A DNA stretch of 64,000 nt from Algoriphagus sp. (GCF_030694375.1 NZ_JAUXYL010000007.1:372001-436000); one strand, 5' to 3'. Positions 1-8,337 are shown, counted from the first letter of the stretch. Program-made: numbers and translations. Notes: generated by a model from the sequence alone, not told the origin.

Positions 1-39
1 GGCACGAATTCTTTTAAGAGCTGATTTGTGATTTGCCAT
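1..39 (-). CDS. rpsT: 30S ribosomal protein S20, N-terminus only (cut by window edge)
   Basis: The first 39 bases, read on the minus strand, start with ATG at 39-37 and encode MANHKSALKRIRA. This is the conserved N-terminus of ribosomal protein S20, which binds 16S rRNA early in small-subunit assembly. The rest of the gene lies outside the window. A well-formed Bacteroidota promoter sits 50-80 bases upstream (90-121), which supports both the start and the strand. Thirteen residues is short, but the MANHKSA..R motif is distinctive. Confidence 0.85.
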   Translation of the reverse strand, partial: MANHKSALKRIRA

Positions 40-89
40 ATCTTGTTTTTAAATAAAATCTTTACGTTCCCCTATTCCGAATTGGAGTG

Positions 90-121
90 CAAAGTTATTG
101 TAAATAATTAATTCTGCCAAA
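90..121 (-). promoter_or_regulatory. Promoter of rpsT (Bacteroidota sigma type)
   Basis: On the minus strand TTTG (121-118) and TAACTTTG (97-90) are separated by exactly 20 bases. This matches the known Bacteroidota consensus TTTG / TAnnTTTG (-33/-7). The same spacing occurs ahead of rplM. The predicted transcript would start near 83-85 and carry a 5' UTR of about 45 bases. Confidence 0.7.
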
Positions 122-249
122 GTAATTTGAAACATTCCTTTTAGCGTTATCTTTTTCTAAAATAACATATTTGGCTCCAAGCCTAAAACAGGACGTAAAT
201 ATAGGTCTTTTGTCTTCGAATAAGAGAAATCTTTTGACTATTTTCAAAA

Positions 250-1188
250 ATGAAGATTTTTATGATGTGGGCTTTTAGCTTTCTTTTTTGGTTTCCAAGT
301 TTTGAGGACTGGGGGTTCTATGCACATTCGCTGATCAATCAACAGGCTGTTTACTCGCTCCCACCCGAAATGATCGGTTATTACAAGCCTCACATTCAGT
401 TTATTACTGAAAAAGCAGTCAATCCTGACCGTAGACGATATGTCGTAAAAGGCGAAGCTGAAAAGCATTACATTGATTTGGATCATTACGGAGACAGTGC
501 GCTTTTTATTTTACCGAAATACTGGCATGAAGCCCTGAAAAAATTTCCTGAGGACTCTCTTAGGGCCAACGGCATCGGACCTTGGTCCGCTTATCTCACG
601 CTGATCAGCCTGACAAAAGCCTTTGAACAAAAGAATTCCCAAGCAATCCTGAGACTTTCAGCGGACTTGGGACATTACATTGGAGACCTCAATGTCCCGC
701 TCCACACCACTAAAAATTATAACGGTCAATTGACCGGACAGGAAGGGATTCATGGTTTTTGGGAAAGTCGGGTGCCGGAATTGATGGCAAAAAACTATTC
801 CCTTTGGGTTGGAAAAGCAGAATATGTGGAAAAACCGCAACTCGCACTCTGGAATGCAGTCGAAAATGCACACAGTCAAGTGGACAGTGTATTGCGAATC
901 GAGCGGGAACTCACCAAAAACTTTCCGGAAGATCAGAAATACAGCTACGAGGAGCGGAATGGACTTACAGTCCGGGTTTATTCCAGAGATTTCACAGAAG
1001 CCTATGCTCAAGCCTTAGACCATCAGATTGAGCGGCAGATGAAGCGCTCCATCAAGATGATCGCTGACTTTTGGTATACCGCTTGGGTCAATGCCGGTCA
1101 ACCGGATTTAAGCACCTTGAAAGGCGCTGTAGTTGAAGAAGAAAAACTGATTCCGGATCCGAAATTGAAGGTCAGAGAGCATTTGTGA
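250..1188 (+). CDS. Zinc-dependent phospholipase C / S1-P1 nuclease-like secreted protein
   Basis: A 312-residue protein whose first ~20 residues (MKIFMMWAFSFLFWF...) form a signal peptide, leaving a mature chain that starts near W21-G. A mature N-terminal Trp is a zinc ligand in the phospholipase C / S1-P1 nuclease superfamily. Further candidate ligands are H26, H73, D77, H142 and D146 (GHYIGDLNVPLH) with H152, then H168 and E172 (GIHGFWESR). The order matches the trinuclear-zinc fold. Whether it cleaves phospholipids or nucleic acid cannot be decided from sequence. It is a single gene, divergent from rpsT. It is followed by about 65 bases containing a GTAGTGA / TCACTAC inverted repeat and then the convergent aminotransferase gene. 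Confidence 0.8.
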   Translation: MKIFMMWAFSFLFWFPSFEDWGFYAHSLINQQAVYSLPPEMIGYYKPHIQFITEKAVNPDRRRYVVKGEAEKHYIDLDHYGDSALFILPKYWHEALKKFPEDSLRANGIGPWSAYLTLISLTKAFEQKNSQAILRLSADLGHYIGDLNVPLHTTKNYNGQLTGQEGIHGFWESRVPELMAKNYSLWVGKAEYVEKPQLALWNAVENAHSQVDSVLRIERELTKNFPEDQKYSYEERNGLTVRVYSRDFTEAYAQALDHQIERQMKRSIKMIADFWYTAWVNAGQPDLSTLKGAVVEEEKLIPDPKLKVREHL

Positions 1189-1253
1189 GTAGTGAGCAGT
1201 AAGTTGTAAGTGGTCCCTTCAAAACTCATTATTCACTTTTCACTACTTACATT

Positions 1254-2558
1254 TTACGACGAAAGGTACTGGACGATCGCCTTCCCAAGTCTCCTAAATG
1301 TATCCTTAAACACTTCCTCATTTTCTTCCAGAAGTGTCACTCTGAACCCTCTCAAATCCGAACAAAATGAAGAAATCGGCACCACACAAATCCGCTCAGA
1401 AGCTAACAAATAATACACAAATCGCTTATCCAAAGGCATCTCCGAATCATTAAGCCAAGAATCCAGCAAGCTTTTCAACTTTTCGTCTTCGATGGGTAAA
1501 CTTTGATTTGGATTCAATAATTTCTCATCAAAAACAATGGTATTGTAAAATGCTCCTTGCGTTGGATTGAATTTGATTCCAGGAATGTCACCCAAAATCT
1601 CTCGCATCCAATCGCTTCGTTTGCCTATCTCAGCATTTGCTTTTTCACGATACGAATGATATTCAGGATGGCTCATGATTTTCGGGATTGCCAATTGAGG
1701 CAAAATAGTGGAGCAAACTTCGATCATTTTCGCATTTTCCAGCGTTTGGCAAAGCTTTGCAAATTCTTTCGAAGAGTCCCGATTGTAAAACTCCATCCAA
1801 CCACAACGAGCTCCCGGCCATGGGAATTCTTTTGAAATTCCTTTCAGTGAAATTGCAGGTCGATCTCCGATCACTTCCGCCAAAGCCACAGCTTTAATTC
1901 CGTTATAGGTGATGTTTTGGTAAATCTCGTCAGCAATCAGCAACAGGTTAAACTCCTCCGCAATCTTCACGAAACCTTCCAAAACCTCCTTGGGATAGAC
2001 CATCCCTGTGGGATTGTCGGGATTGATAATCAGGATACCGACGATCGACGGATTGTACTTCACCTTCATGAACAGATCCTCCATATCCGGCAGCCATTGG
2101 TTGTCCGGGTCAAGCTTATAAGTAATCGGAGCGGTATTGGCATGTGCAGCTTCCGCTGAACTGTGGGTAGAATAGGCGGGCGAAGGGCCGATAATCCGAG
2201 CCGTTGGAATTAGAAATTGGTACAACTTCGCAATTGCATCACCGAGCCCGTTGAAAAAAAGAATGTCTTCAGCAGTGATTTGGCTTCCTCCTTTTTGATT
2301 GTTAAGATCTGCGAGGAATTTACGGGTCTCCAGAACTCCTTTGGAATCGGCATAACCGTACGTTTTGTCTTCCTTAAGCAGTTCGGCGATAATTGCTTTC
2401 ATCCAATCCGGCACGTGATTATGCTTTTGGATGGGATCACCGATGTTTTCCCAGGTCATGGCATAGCCAAGCGCTTCAATTTGGCGGGCTTTTTTTACAA
2501 TTCCACGGATCTCGTAATTCAATTCTTCTGCTCCGGGTCTGAGGAGTAGCTGTCTCAT
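1254..2558 (-). CDS. PLP-dependent aminotransferase (class I/II, alanine-aminotransferase-like)
   Basis: A 434-residue fold-type I aminotransferase. Visible motifs are NPDNPTG (179-185, substrate/PLP contact), AD..Y (D210, which pairs with the pyridine nitrogen) and SLKGISKEFPWPGARCGW, where K243 should form the Schiff base with PLP and R251 belongs to the G.R.G signature. It probably interconverts an amino acid and its 2-oxo acid in the cytoplasm. The N-terminus (GYAMTWENIGDP) resembles alanine/glutamate:pyruvate aminotransferases, but substrate assignment is an inference. It stands alone, convergent with the upstream phospholipase-like gene, and its 5' side faces a 389-base repeat-rich intergenic region. 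Confidence 0.85.
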   Translation of the reverse strand: MRQLLLRPGAEELNYEIRGIVKKARQIEALGYAMTWENIGDPIQKHNHVPDWMKAIIAELLKEDKTYGYADSKGVLETRKFLADLNNQKGGSQITAEDILFFNGLGDAIAKLYQFLIPTARIIGPSPAYSTHSSAEAAHANTAPITYKLDPDNQWLPDMEDLFMKVKYNPSIVGILIINPDNPTGMVYPKEVLEGFVKIAEEFNLLLIADEIYQNITYNGIKAVALAEVIGDRPAISLKGISKEFPWPGARCGWMEFYNRDSSKEFAKLCQTLENAKMIEVCSTILPQLAIPKIMSHPEYHSYREKANAEIGKRSDWMREILGDIPGIKFNPTQGAFYNTIVFDEKLLNPNQSLPIEDEKLKSLLDSWLNDSEMPLDKRFVYYLLASERICVVPISSFCSDLRGFRVTLLEENEEVFKDTFRRLGKAIVQYLSS

Positions 2559-2682
2559 AGGTCAATAGGCTGGTTTGGAAAAAATTCCGATACAAATAAA
2601 AGGAAAAGGGGGTTGAAAAATCGGGCAACCCAACAAAATTCAAAAGAATTGGAATAGTCAAGAAAGGGAGGGCTTACCTATT

Positions 2683-2768
2683 TACCCTTATTCTGTTACA
2701 AGAAATGGAGAAATCTACCCTTATTCTGTGACAAGATTCTCTGAATTTACCCTTATTCTGTTACAAGA
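2683..2768. repeat. Three direct copies of a 21-bp motif (TACCCTTATTCTGTKACAAGA)
   Basis: The motif occurs at 2683-2703, 2716-2736 and 2748-2768, with one substitution (T/G) in the middle copy. The start-to-start distance is 33 then 32 bases, close to three helical turns, so bound proteins would line up on one DNA face. The array sits between the aminotransferase start and the DUF4143 ATPase gene. The spacers (12 and 11 bases) are far too short for a CRISPR. Function unknown; a binding array or remnant of an insertion are both possible. Confidence 0.7.
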
Positions 2769-2870
2769 TATTCGATTATTTACCATTTTTTGAGTGGTAA
2801 GGACTACCAAACTTGGCCTACTTTCTGGACACCTATATCCGAAAATACTTAGAATGATTTATCGGTTAAA

Positions 2871-2916
2871 AGCTTGTATTTGAAACACAAGATATCTTGT
2901 ATTTCAAATACAAGCT
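2871..2916. promoter_or_regulatory. 46-bp near-perfect palindrome made of two tandem 19-bp palindromes (operator candidate)
   Basis: The region reads the same on both strands except for one base pair. It consists of two copies of CTTGTATTT-S-AAATACAAG-like palindromes (2873-2891, with one departure, and 2896-2914, symmetric around C2905) separated by four bases. It overlaps the -33 position of the promoter of the downstream ATPase gene (TTG at 2897-2899) and ends three bases before its -7 box. This is the expected geometry for a repressor that blocks RNA polymerase. Confidence 0.7.
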
Positions 2917-2926
2917 TTTATATTTG
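2897..2926 (+). promoter_or_regulatory. Promoter of the DUF4143 ATPase gene
   Basis: TATATTTG at 2919-2926 is a perfect TAnnTTTG -7 box. TTG(T) at 2897 lies 19 bases upstream as a -33 element, inside the palindrome. The ATG at 2948 gives a 5' UTR of roughly 15 bases. Confidence 0.6.
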
Positions 2927-2947
2927 CATTGATTTACAAGGATTTAA

Positions 2948-4162
2948 ATGATACAAATAGATCTTCTTACCCAGATAATTGAGGAACAAGACAGAAATTT
3001 CCTCCAAAAACAGCTTATCTCCCGGGAAATGACCGTCCCTTTACAAACCAACCAAATCTTGGTTGTGAGCGGGGTGAGACGATGTGGAAAAAGCATTCTA
3101 ATCCGCAAAAGTCTACCTTCCACTGAGCCCGGACTTTATCTGAACTTTGAAGACCCAAGATTAGTGGATTTTGAGGCGGTTGATTTTCCAAAACTCGAAC
3201 GACTCAGAGATGAAATGGGCAAAATCTCCATACTCTTGGATGAAGTCCAAAGTGTGGCAGGTTGGGAAATATTTGCCAGATCCCTTCATGAAAAAGGTAA
3301 AAAGCTCTACATCACAGGCTCGAATGCCAGCATGCTGAGTCGAGAACTGGGAACTCGTCTCACTGGACGCTACAAACAAATGGAATTATTCCCCTTTAGC
3401 TACAATGAGTTTTTGCTTTTCAAAAACTTATCACCAGGAGAGGAGAGCTTCGAAAGCTATTTCCATTTAGGTGGATTTCCAGAGTTTCTGCACATTCAGG
3501 ATCAAGACTATTTGAGAACTCTATTCCGAGACATACTTACGCGTGATGTGGCTGTCCGACGAAACATAACTAACGAAACTTCGCTGATACGACTGGGTGT
3601 ATTTCTATGTTCCAATGTGGTCAAACCCTTCAGCTATTCCCGAATAGGAAGCCTATTGGAGATAAAGTCAGTCAGGACGGTAATCGATTATTGTGATTAC
3701 CTCGAGGAGAGTTACCTGTTTGATTTGATACCAATGTATTCCCCTTCGATCCGCAAGCAGTTGGCCAATCCAAAAAAAGCATTTTGCGTTGACCCTGCCT
3801 TGGCTGCTGCAAATTCACTTTCCTTCAGCAAGGATTTGGGCAGAAAACTTGAGAATTATGTCTATCTCCATCTCCGACGATCTTTCAAAGAAATCCAATA
3901 TTTCCAAAATAAGGATTCGGAGTGTGATTTTGTGGTCAAATGGAACGAAGGAATCATTGGTGCGGTACAAGTGTGTTGGGAACTAAACACTGATAATCTC
4001 CATCGGGAAATCAAAGGATTGCAGGCTGCATTATCCGAAACACAAGCTCCAAAAGGGGTTTTGCTTACCTGGGACCAAGAAGATTTACTCGAAGGAATAA
4101 TAGTGATTCCTGTTTGGAAGTGGCTTCTAATGCCTGCGAAAGAATTTTTCGGAATAGCCTAA
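2948..4162 (+). CDS. AAA-type ATPase with C-terminal DUF4143
   Basis: A 404-residue protein with an N-terminal AAA domain and a DUF4143 C-terminal domain, the common two-part ATPase of bacterial and archaeal accessory genomes. Walker A is GVRRCGKS (42-49) and Walker B is ISILLDEVQ (93-101). The 'sensor' segment KLYITGSNASML and the GRY...ELFPFSYNEFL motif follow. The C-terminal region (GRKLENYVYLHLRR...DSECDFVVK) is nuclease-like in appearance: E..D followed by DFVVK resembles a PD-(D/E)xK core, but activity is unproven. These proteins are patchily distributed and of unknown role. The gene is alone, strongly promoter- and operator-equipped, and ends four bases inside the convergent small-protein gene. 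Confidence 0.8.
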   Translation: MIQIDLLTQIIEEQDRNFLQKQLISREMTVPLQTNQILVVSGVRRCGKSILIRKSLPSTEPGLYLNFEDPRLVDFEAVDFPKLERLRDEMGKISILLDEVQSVAGWEIFARSLHEKGKKLYITGSNASMLSRELGTRLTGRYKQMELFPFSYNEFLLFKNLSPGEESFESYFHLGGFPEFLHIQDQDYLRTLFRDILTRDVAVRRNITNETSLIRLGVFLCSNVVKPFSYSRIGSLLEIKSVRTVIDYCDYLEESYLFDLIPMYSPSIRKQLANPKKAFCVDPALAAANSLSFSKDLGRKLENYVYLHLRRSFKEIQYFQNKDSECDFVVKWNEGIIGAVQVCWELNTDNLHREIKGLQAALSETQAPKGVLLTWDQEDLLEGIIVIPVWKWLLMPAKEFFGIA

Positions 4163-4338
4163 ACTTCCTTCTTTCTCTGTTTCATCGCCTCCAAGAAAAA
4201 AGTGACTGCCCCTAAAATTAAAGCTCCTCCCAGCAGCCAATTTGGTACCGGAAACAGGTCTAAATACTTTCCTAATAGCAGAATCCCTATAAGGATATGG
4301 GGCAATCCATACAATTTGTCAATAGGTTTTCTTCTCAT
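4159..4338 (-). CDS. 59-residue two-helix membrane protein, unknown function
   Basis: The minus strand from ATG 4338-4336 to TAG 4161-4159 encodes 59 residues. Two hydrophobic segments (about residues 12-30, GLPHILIGILLLGKYLDLF, and 32-50, PNWLLGGALILGAVTFFLE) are flanked by basic ends (MRRKPIDK and KQRKK), so it is probably a two-pass inner-membrane protein. Its start overlaps the stop of the upstream gene as ATGA, the usual sign of translational coupling, which is the main argument that it is real. Its 3' end overlaps the convergent ATPase stop by four bases. No family is recognised. Confidence 0.6.
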   Translation of the reverse strand: MRRKPIDKLYGLPHILIGILLLGKYLDLFPVPNWLLGGALILGAVTFFLEAMKQRKKEV

Positions 4339-4742
4339 TTTCGTTTTAGCAAAAAGCGAGTATTCCCATTAGAATAGCCCAAAAGCAACGTATCTCCCGA
4401 GAAACCATAGCGAACTTGTTGGCTTCCTTGACTAGTATCGATAATCAAGATTTCATTATTGATGGTTCCCCAAGAAAAAGTAGGAATTAAAGAATAATCC
4501 AAAGGCTCTTTGTTACCACTACTTTTCATATCATCCCTCAAAAATTGCGGGTCGAGAATGTACTTGCCGTCTTTTGTATAGGTTTCGATATATTTTTTTC
4601 CATAAAATTCATCCTTAATAATCTCACCATTTGAGTCTTTGGTAAAAAGCATCATCCACCTTCCAACCAGTCGAGGATCTCGCTCGGCCTTTTGGAAAAA
4701 AGCTAGAATAAAAACACTTAAAAAAAGTAAGACAATTCGCAT
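4335..4742 (-). CDS. Lipocalin-like secreted protein, hypothetical
   Basis: A 135-residue protein with an N-terminal signal peptide (RIVLLFLSVFILAFF) and a small beta-rich body. The LVGRWMMLF start, a K..I.T YTKDGKYIL strand pattern and a C-terminal RFLLKRK resemble the 'lipocalin-like' domain proteins of Bacteroidota, in which a GxW motif begins the barrel. There is no lipobox cysteine, so a periplasmic location is likely. It forms a coupled pair (ATGA) with the 59-residue membrane protein. Ligand and function are unknown. Confidence 0.6.
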   Translation of the reverse strand: MRIVLLFLSVFILAFFQKAERDPRLVGRWMMLFTKDSNGEIIKDEFYGKKYIETYTKDGKYILDPQFLRDDMKSSGNKEPLDYSLIPTFSWGTINNEILIIDTSQGSQQVRYGFSGDTLLLGYSNGNTRFLLKRK

Positions 4743-4821
4743 AGACTTAAAATTTAATCAATTAATAATCCCAACAATTATTAGTTCAATTAAAGGAATT
4801 TGAATTGAAAAATCAAACTTC

Positions 4822-4863
4822 TCCAAAAAAACAAACCCCTCGAAGATCTCTCCTCGAAGGGTT
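4822..4863 (-). terminator. Rho-independent terminator of ettA
   Basis: AACCC-c-TCGA (4834-4843) pairs with TCGA-a-GGGTT (4854-4863). Downstream on the minus strand the sequence is TTTGTTTTTTTGGAG, a T-tract immediately after the stem. It lies about 100 bases beyond the ettA stop. Confidence 0.65.
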
Positions 4864-4911
4864 CAGTTTCAGCTTTCTCACTTTAGACTTCTGCATTGAA
4901 GCCTTCGACTC

Positions 4912-4925
4912 CCCGCCGCGGCGGG
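4912..4925. repeat. GC-rich 14-bp palindrome (CCCGCCGCGGCGGG) in the ettA 3' region
   Basis: A perfect palindrome with the core CCGCCGCGGCGG. The same 12-base core reappears at 62848-62859 inside the foldback element. The flanks (GCCTTCGACTCC before, GCTCAGGCTGACA after) look like one interrupted phrase. Confidence 0.5.
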
Positions 4926-4967
4926 CAAGCTGCTCAGGCTGACAATCTGCCAACTGAGACTGCCAAC

Positions 4968-6647
4968 TTACTTCAAATTCTTATACCGAATCCTTTTCGG
5001 CATCACATCTCCTAGGCGCTTCTTCTTATTTTCCTCGTAATCGGAGAAGTTGCCTTCAAACCAATACACTTGGGAATCTCCTTCGAAGGCCAAGATGTGC
5101 GTACAGATTCTGTCCAGAAACCATCTGTCGTGGGAAATAATCACCGCACAGCCACCAAAGTTTTCCAAGGCTTCCTCCAGTGATCGAAGTGTATTCACAT
5201 CCAAGTCGTTGGTCGGTTCATCGAGTAGCAACAAGTTTCCACCTTCTTTGAGTGTGATCGCTAGGTGAACCCGGTTTCGCTCTCCACCGGATAGCACGCC
5301 TACCTTCTTCTCCTGATCCGAACCTGCAAAATTGAACTTAGAAACATAGGCTCTGGAGTTGACTTCCTTGTTGCCCAACTTCATCAGCTCATTCCCATCC
5401 GAGATCAATTGATAGACTGTTTTGTTAGGATCAAGAGCATCGTGTTCCTGATCGACATAGGCAAGCTTTACCGTCTCTCCTACTTCGAAGTTTCCGGAAT
5501 CAGCTTTTTCCTGTCCTGTGATCAATTTGAAAAGTGTGGATTTTCCAGCTCCGTTTGGTCCGATGATTCCAACTATACCACCTTGAGGAAGTGAGAAACT
5601 CAGATTTTCGAACAGTAACTTATCCCCAAAAGCTTTGGACACATTATTTACCTCAATGACTTTGGCTCCCAATCTCGGTCCTGGCGGGATAAACAATTCC
5701 AATTTGGCTTCACGCTCTTTGGATTCCTCTCCAACCAATTTGTCGTAGGCAGAAAGTCGCGCTTTTCCTTTGGATTGTCTGGCTTTCGGAGACATCCGGA
5801 TCCACTCCAACTCACGCTCCAAGGTTTTCTGGCGCTTGGACTCGGTCTTTTCCTCCTGCTTCAATCGCTGTTGTTTTTGATCCAGCCAAGAAGAATAATT
5901 TCCTTTCCAGGGAATACCTTCACCCCGATCCAGTTCCAAAATCCAGCCTGCCACATTGTCCAGGAAGTATCTATCGTGGGTCACGGCGATGACCGTACCT
6001 TTGTAATTTTGCAAATGCTGCTCCAACCAATGCACCGATTCCGCATCCAAGTGGTTAGTCGGTTCGTCGAGCAGCAGGACGTCCGGTTCCTGAAGCAATA
6101 GTCTGCAGAGTGCAACCCGTCGCTTTTCACCACCGGATAAATTCGCCACGTTTGCATCACTTGGAGGCAGTCTTAAGGCATCCATGGCTTTGTCCAGCAT
6201 CACGTCCAGTTCCCATGCATTTACAGCGTCCAGCTTCTCCTGAACCTCGCCCTGACGCGTGATCAGTTTGTCCATCGCATCTGGATCATCCATGAGTGCC
6301 GGATCCATGAATTTCTCATTGATCTCTTCGAATTCCTTGAGCAAATTGACTGTATCAGCCACCGCTTCTTCGACGACTTCTTTGACCGTTTTACTCGGGT
6401 CGAGTTTCGGCTCCTGTTCCAACATGCCGACGGTATATCCCGGAGACCAGACCACTTCGCCAAGGAATTCCTTGTCCATCCCGGCAATGATCCGAAGGAG
6501 GGACGATTTTCCGGAACCGTTCAAACCGAGGACTCCGATTTTGGCACCATAAAAAAACGAGAGGTAAATATCTTTGAGGACTTTTTTCTGAGGTGGGTAG
6601 ATTTTTGAAACCCCAGCCATGGAAAAGATGATTTTTTCTGAGCTCAT
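4968..6647 (-). CDS. ettA: Energy-dependent translational throttle protein EttA (ABC-F)
   Basis: A 559-residue ABC-F ATPase, the usual EttA length. There are two ABC domains: Walker A GLNGSGKSS (about 42-50), signature NLSGGEKRR, Walker B VLLLDEPTNHLD; then Walker A GPNGAGKST, signature LSGGERNR and LLLLDEPTNDLD. A charged linker (KQQRLKQEEKTESKRQKTLERELEWIR...) lies between them, carrying the P-site tRNA-interaction motif. EttA binds the ribosomal E site and gates the first elongation step according to the ATP/ADP ratio. The near-identical start region (MSSEKIIFSMAGVSK) fits EttA rather than Uup. It is monocistronic, with a terminator at 4822-4863. Confidence 0.93.
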   Translation of the reverse strand: MSSEKIIFSMAGVSKIYPPQKKVLKDIYLSFFYGAKIGVLGLNGSGKSSLLRIIAGMDKEFLGEVVWSPGYTVGMLEQEPKLDPSKTVKEVVEEAVADTVNLLKEFEEINEKFMDPALMDDPDAMDKLITRQGEVQEKLDAVNAWELDVMLDKAMDALRLPPSDANVANLSGGEKRRVALCRLLLQEPDVLLLDEPTNHLDAESVHWLEQHLQNYKGTVIAVTHDRYFLDNVAGWILELDRGEGIPWKGNYSSWLDQKQQRLKQEEKTESKRQKTLERELEWIRMSPKARQSKGKARLSAYDKLVGEESKEREAKLELFIPPGPRLGAKVIEVNNVSKAFGDKLLFENLSFSLPQGGIVGIIGPNGAGKSTLFKLITGQEKADSGNFEVGETVKLAYVDQEHDALDPNKTVYQLISDGNELMKLGNKEVNSRAYVSKFNFAGSDQEKKVGVLSGGERNRVHLAITLKEGGNLLLLDEPTNDLDVNTLRSLEEALENFGGCAVIISHDRWFLDRICTHILAFEGDSQVYWFEGNFSDYEENKKKRLGDVMPKRIRYKNLK

Positions 6648-6779
6648 GCTTTAATTTTTCCGTAAAACTTGACTTAATCGGCAAAGATGGCAAAAAAAGC
6701 CCTTTCTTAGGATAAGTGCTTTTGAATTAATTAATTTGCGGAAAGTTGAAAACGACCACCTATAACCTATTGTAATGAA

Positions 6780-8030
6780 ATGGAGCATCCGTTTGGATAT
6801 ATCAAAGACAACAAAGTCTTTTTAAGAGGTTTTTTAGGGCAAGAGGATAGGGAAATTGGCGAAGTGAAGGAAGACGAGGCTTCTACAATCAGCTATTTTG
6901 AAGCCCGTTTTGAGCAAATCAAAGAAAAAGTCGCCAAGCTAAAATCTGACATTCAGGAAAACCAAAACAAGGGTTCCTTCCTGATGAAATTGATTCACTT
7001 GCGCGATTCACTTTTCCAATCTGACGCTTTGGGAGATTTCATCCCATTGATCGAAGAATTGAATGAGCAAGAGGCTTTTTTGAATGAAATCATTCAATCC
7101 AACCGCTCCAAAAATCTAGAGGTAAAGAAGGCATTGATCCTCGAAGCTGAGGCGATGAAAAATGATACGGACTGGAAAAATACGGCTGAATTTTTCAAAG
7201 AATTGAAAATGAGGTGGATCAAAACCGGGCCGGTGGAAAAGGAAATTCACGAAGAAATCGAGCAGGAGTTCAACGACTCAATTCAGACCTTTTTCGAAAA
7301 CAGAAGACATTTCTTTGAAGGGATGGCACTGCAGGCCGAGGAAAACATCAAAATATATGAGGCTTTAGTCGTTCAGGCCAGGGAAGCACACGATTTCCCT
7401 GACGCCAAGATGGCTTTTGAAATCAGCAAACGAATCCAAAAAGAATGGAAGGAAGCCGGAAAGGTTCCTGCAGAGAAGCGTCAACCACTTTGGGATGAGT
7501 TTTCCAAATTAAACAACCGGATATTTTCCCGCTATAAGCGCGGTCTAAATCCAGGCCCTGAGATGCACCCCAGAGAAGTCCTGCGCAAAATCGATGAAAT
7601 GGTCGATGAATTGAAAAAGATGGCTCACCAACCGAGTAGCTATGCGATTACCAGCCGAGCAAAGGCAATTCAGGAAGACTGGAAAAAACTTCCTATGCGA
7701 AAACCAAAAGAAGCTAACTTACCTGCGCGATCCTATCAGTTTTTTATGGATATTATTTTCGAAAAATCGTTCCTTGAAAAACTGGCACATAACAAATATG
7801 CTGACTTTGATTCGCTGCCTGTTCAAGAGCAAAACCAAATTAAGTCATCGATAATCAAAGACTTACTTCACCGGGATCAAAGCGAACTTGAGACGATGCA
7901 AAACAATTCGGATAACTTCCGAGTACAGACTCCTGACTTTGAAATGATGATGCGGAAAAAACTTTCAGGACTCAGGCGAAAAGTAGATGTAAAAAACTAC
8001 ATTTTGAAGCAACTTTCTCCCAAAATATAA
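6780..8030 (+). CDS. DUF349 domain-containing coiled-coil protein
   Basis: A 416-residue, highly charged, mainly helical protein. Repeated W.......FF/F patterns (for example DWKNTAEFFKELKMRW, RIQKEWKEAGKVP, IQEDWKKLP) are the helical DUF349 repeats, at least three of which can be seen across residues 120-310. There is no signal peptide or membrane segment, so it is cytoplasmic. DUF349 proteins are widespread in Bacteroidota with no firmly established biochemical role. It stands divergent from ettA with 132 bases between the starts and ends 76 bases before the DUF2795 gene. Confidence 0.75.
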   Translation: MEHPFGYIKDNKVFLRGFLGQEDREIGEVKEDEASTISYFEARFEQIKEKVAKLKSDIQENQNKGSFLMKLIHLRDSLFQSDALGDFIPLIEELNEQEAFLNEIIQSNRSKNLEVKKALILEAEAMKNDTDWKNTAEFFKELKMRWIKTGPVEKEIHEEIEQEFNDSIQTFFENRRHFFEGMALQAEENIKIYEALVVQAREAHDFPDAKMAFEISKRIQKEWKEAGKVPAEKRQPLWDEFSKLNNRIFSRYKRGLNPGPEMHPREVLRKIDEMVDELKKMAHQPSSYAITSRAKAIQEDWKKLPMRKPKEANLPARSYQFFMDIIFEKSFLEKLAHNKYADFDSLPVQEQNQIKSSIIKDLLHRDQSELETMQNNSDNFRVQTPDFEMMMRKKLSGLRRKVDVKNYILKQLSPKI

Positions 8031-8106
8031 GTAGACACTACTTATTCAAAAATTCACTAATCTTGCAACTTTAAAAAATTGAAGAATACCTTTTAAAATA
8101 AACACT

Positions 8107-8328
8107 ATGTACTGGACACTTGAACTAGCATCCTATCTGGAGGACGCACCCTGGCCAGCGACCAAGGATGAGCTTATTGATTACGCTATCCGCTCCGGCG
8201 CTCCACTGGAAGTAGTGGAAAATCTCCAAGAGCTCGAAGACGACGGAGAGCCCTATGAGACCATCGAAGAGATTTGGCCTGATTATCCGACTAAGGATGA
8301 TTTCTTCTTTAATGAAGACGAATATTAA
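8107..8328 (+). CDS. DUF2795 domain-containing small acidic protein
   Basis: A 73-residue, strongly acidic protein (MYWTLELASYLEDAPWPATK...). The N-terminal ~55 residues match the DUF2795 pattern: A..L...PWPATK.ELI.YA...GAP.EV..NL..L.DD...Y. Its C-terminus is a run of acidic and aromatic residues. The function of this family is unknown. The ATG at 8107 is preceded by TAATCTTG (near 8056-8063), one base off the -7 consensus. It is followed directly by a strong terminator, so it is probably expressed alone or as the end of the DUF349 transcript. Confidence 0.8.
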   Translation: MYWTLELASYLEDAPWPATKDELIDYAIRSGAPLEVVENLQELEDDGEPYETIEEIWPDYPTKDDFFFNEDEY

Positions 8329-8337
8329 AAACTGAAG

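Noticed and set aside
2683..2768. CRISPR array
   Set aside because: Only three repeats of 21 bases with 11-12 base spacers and no cas genes.
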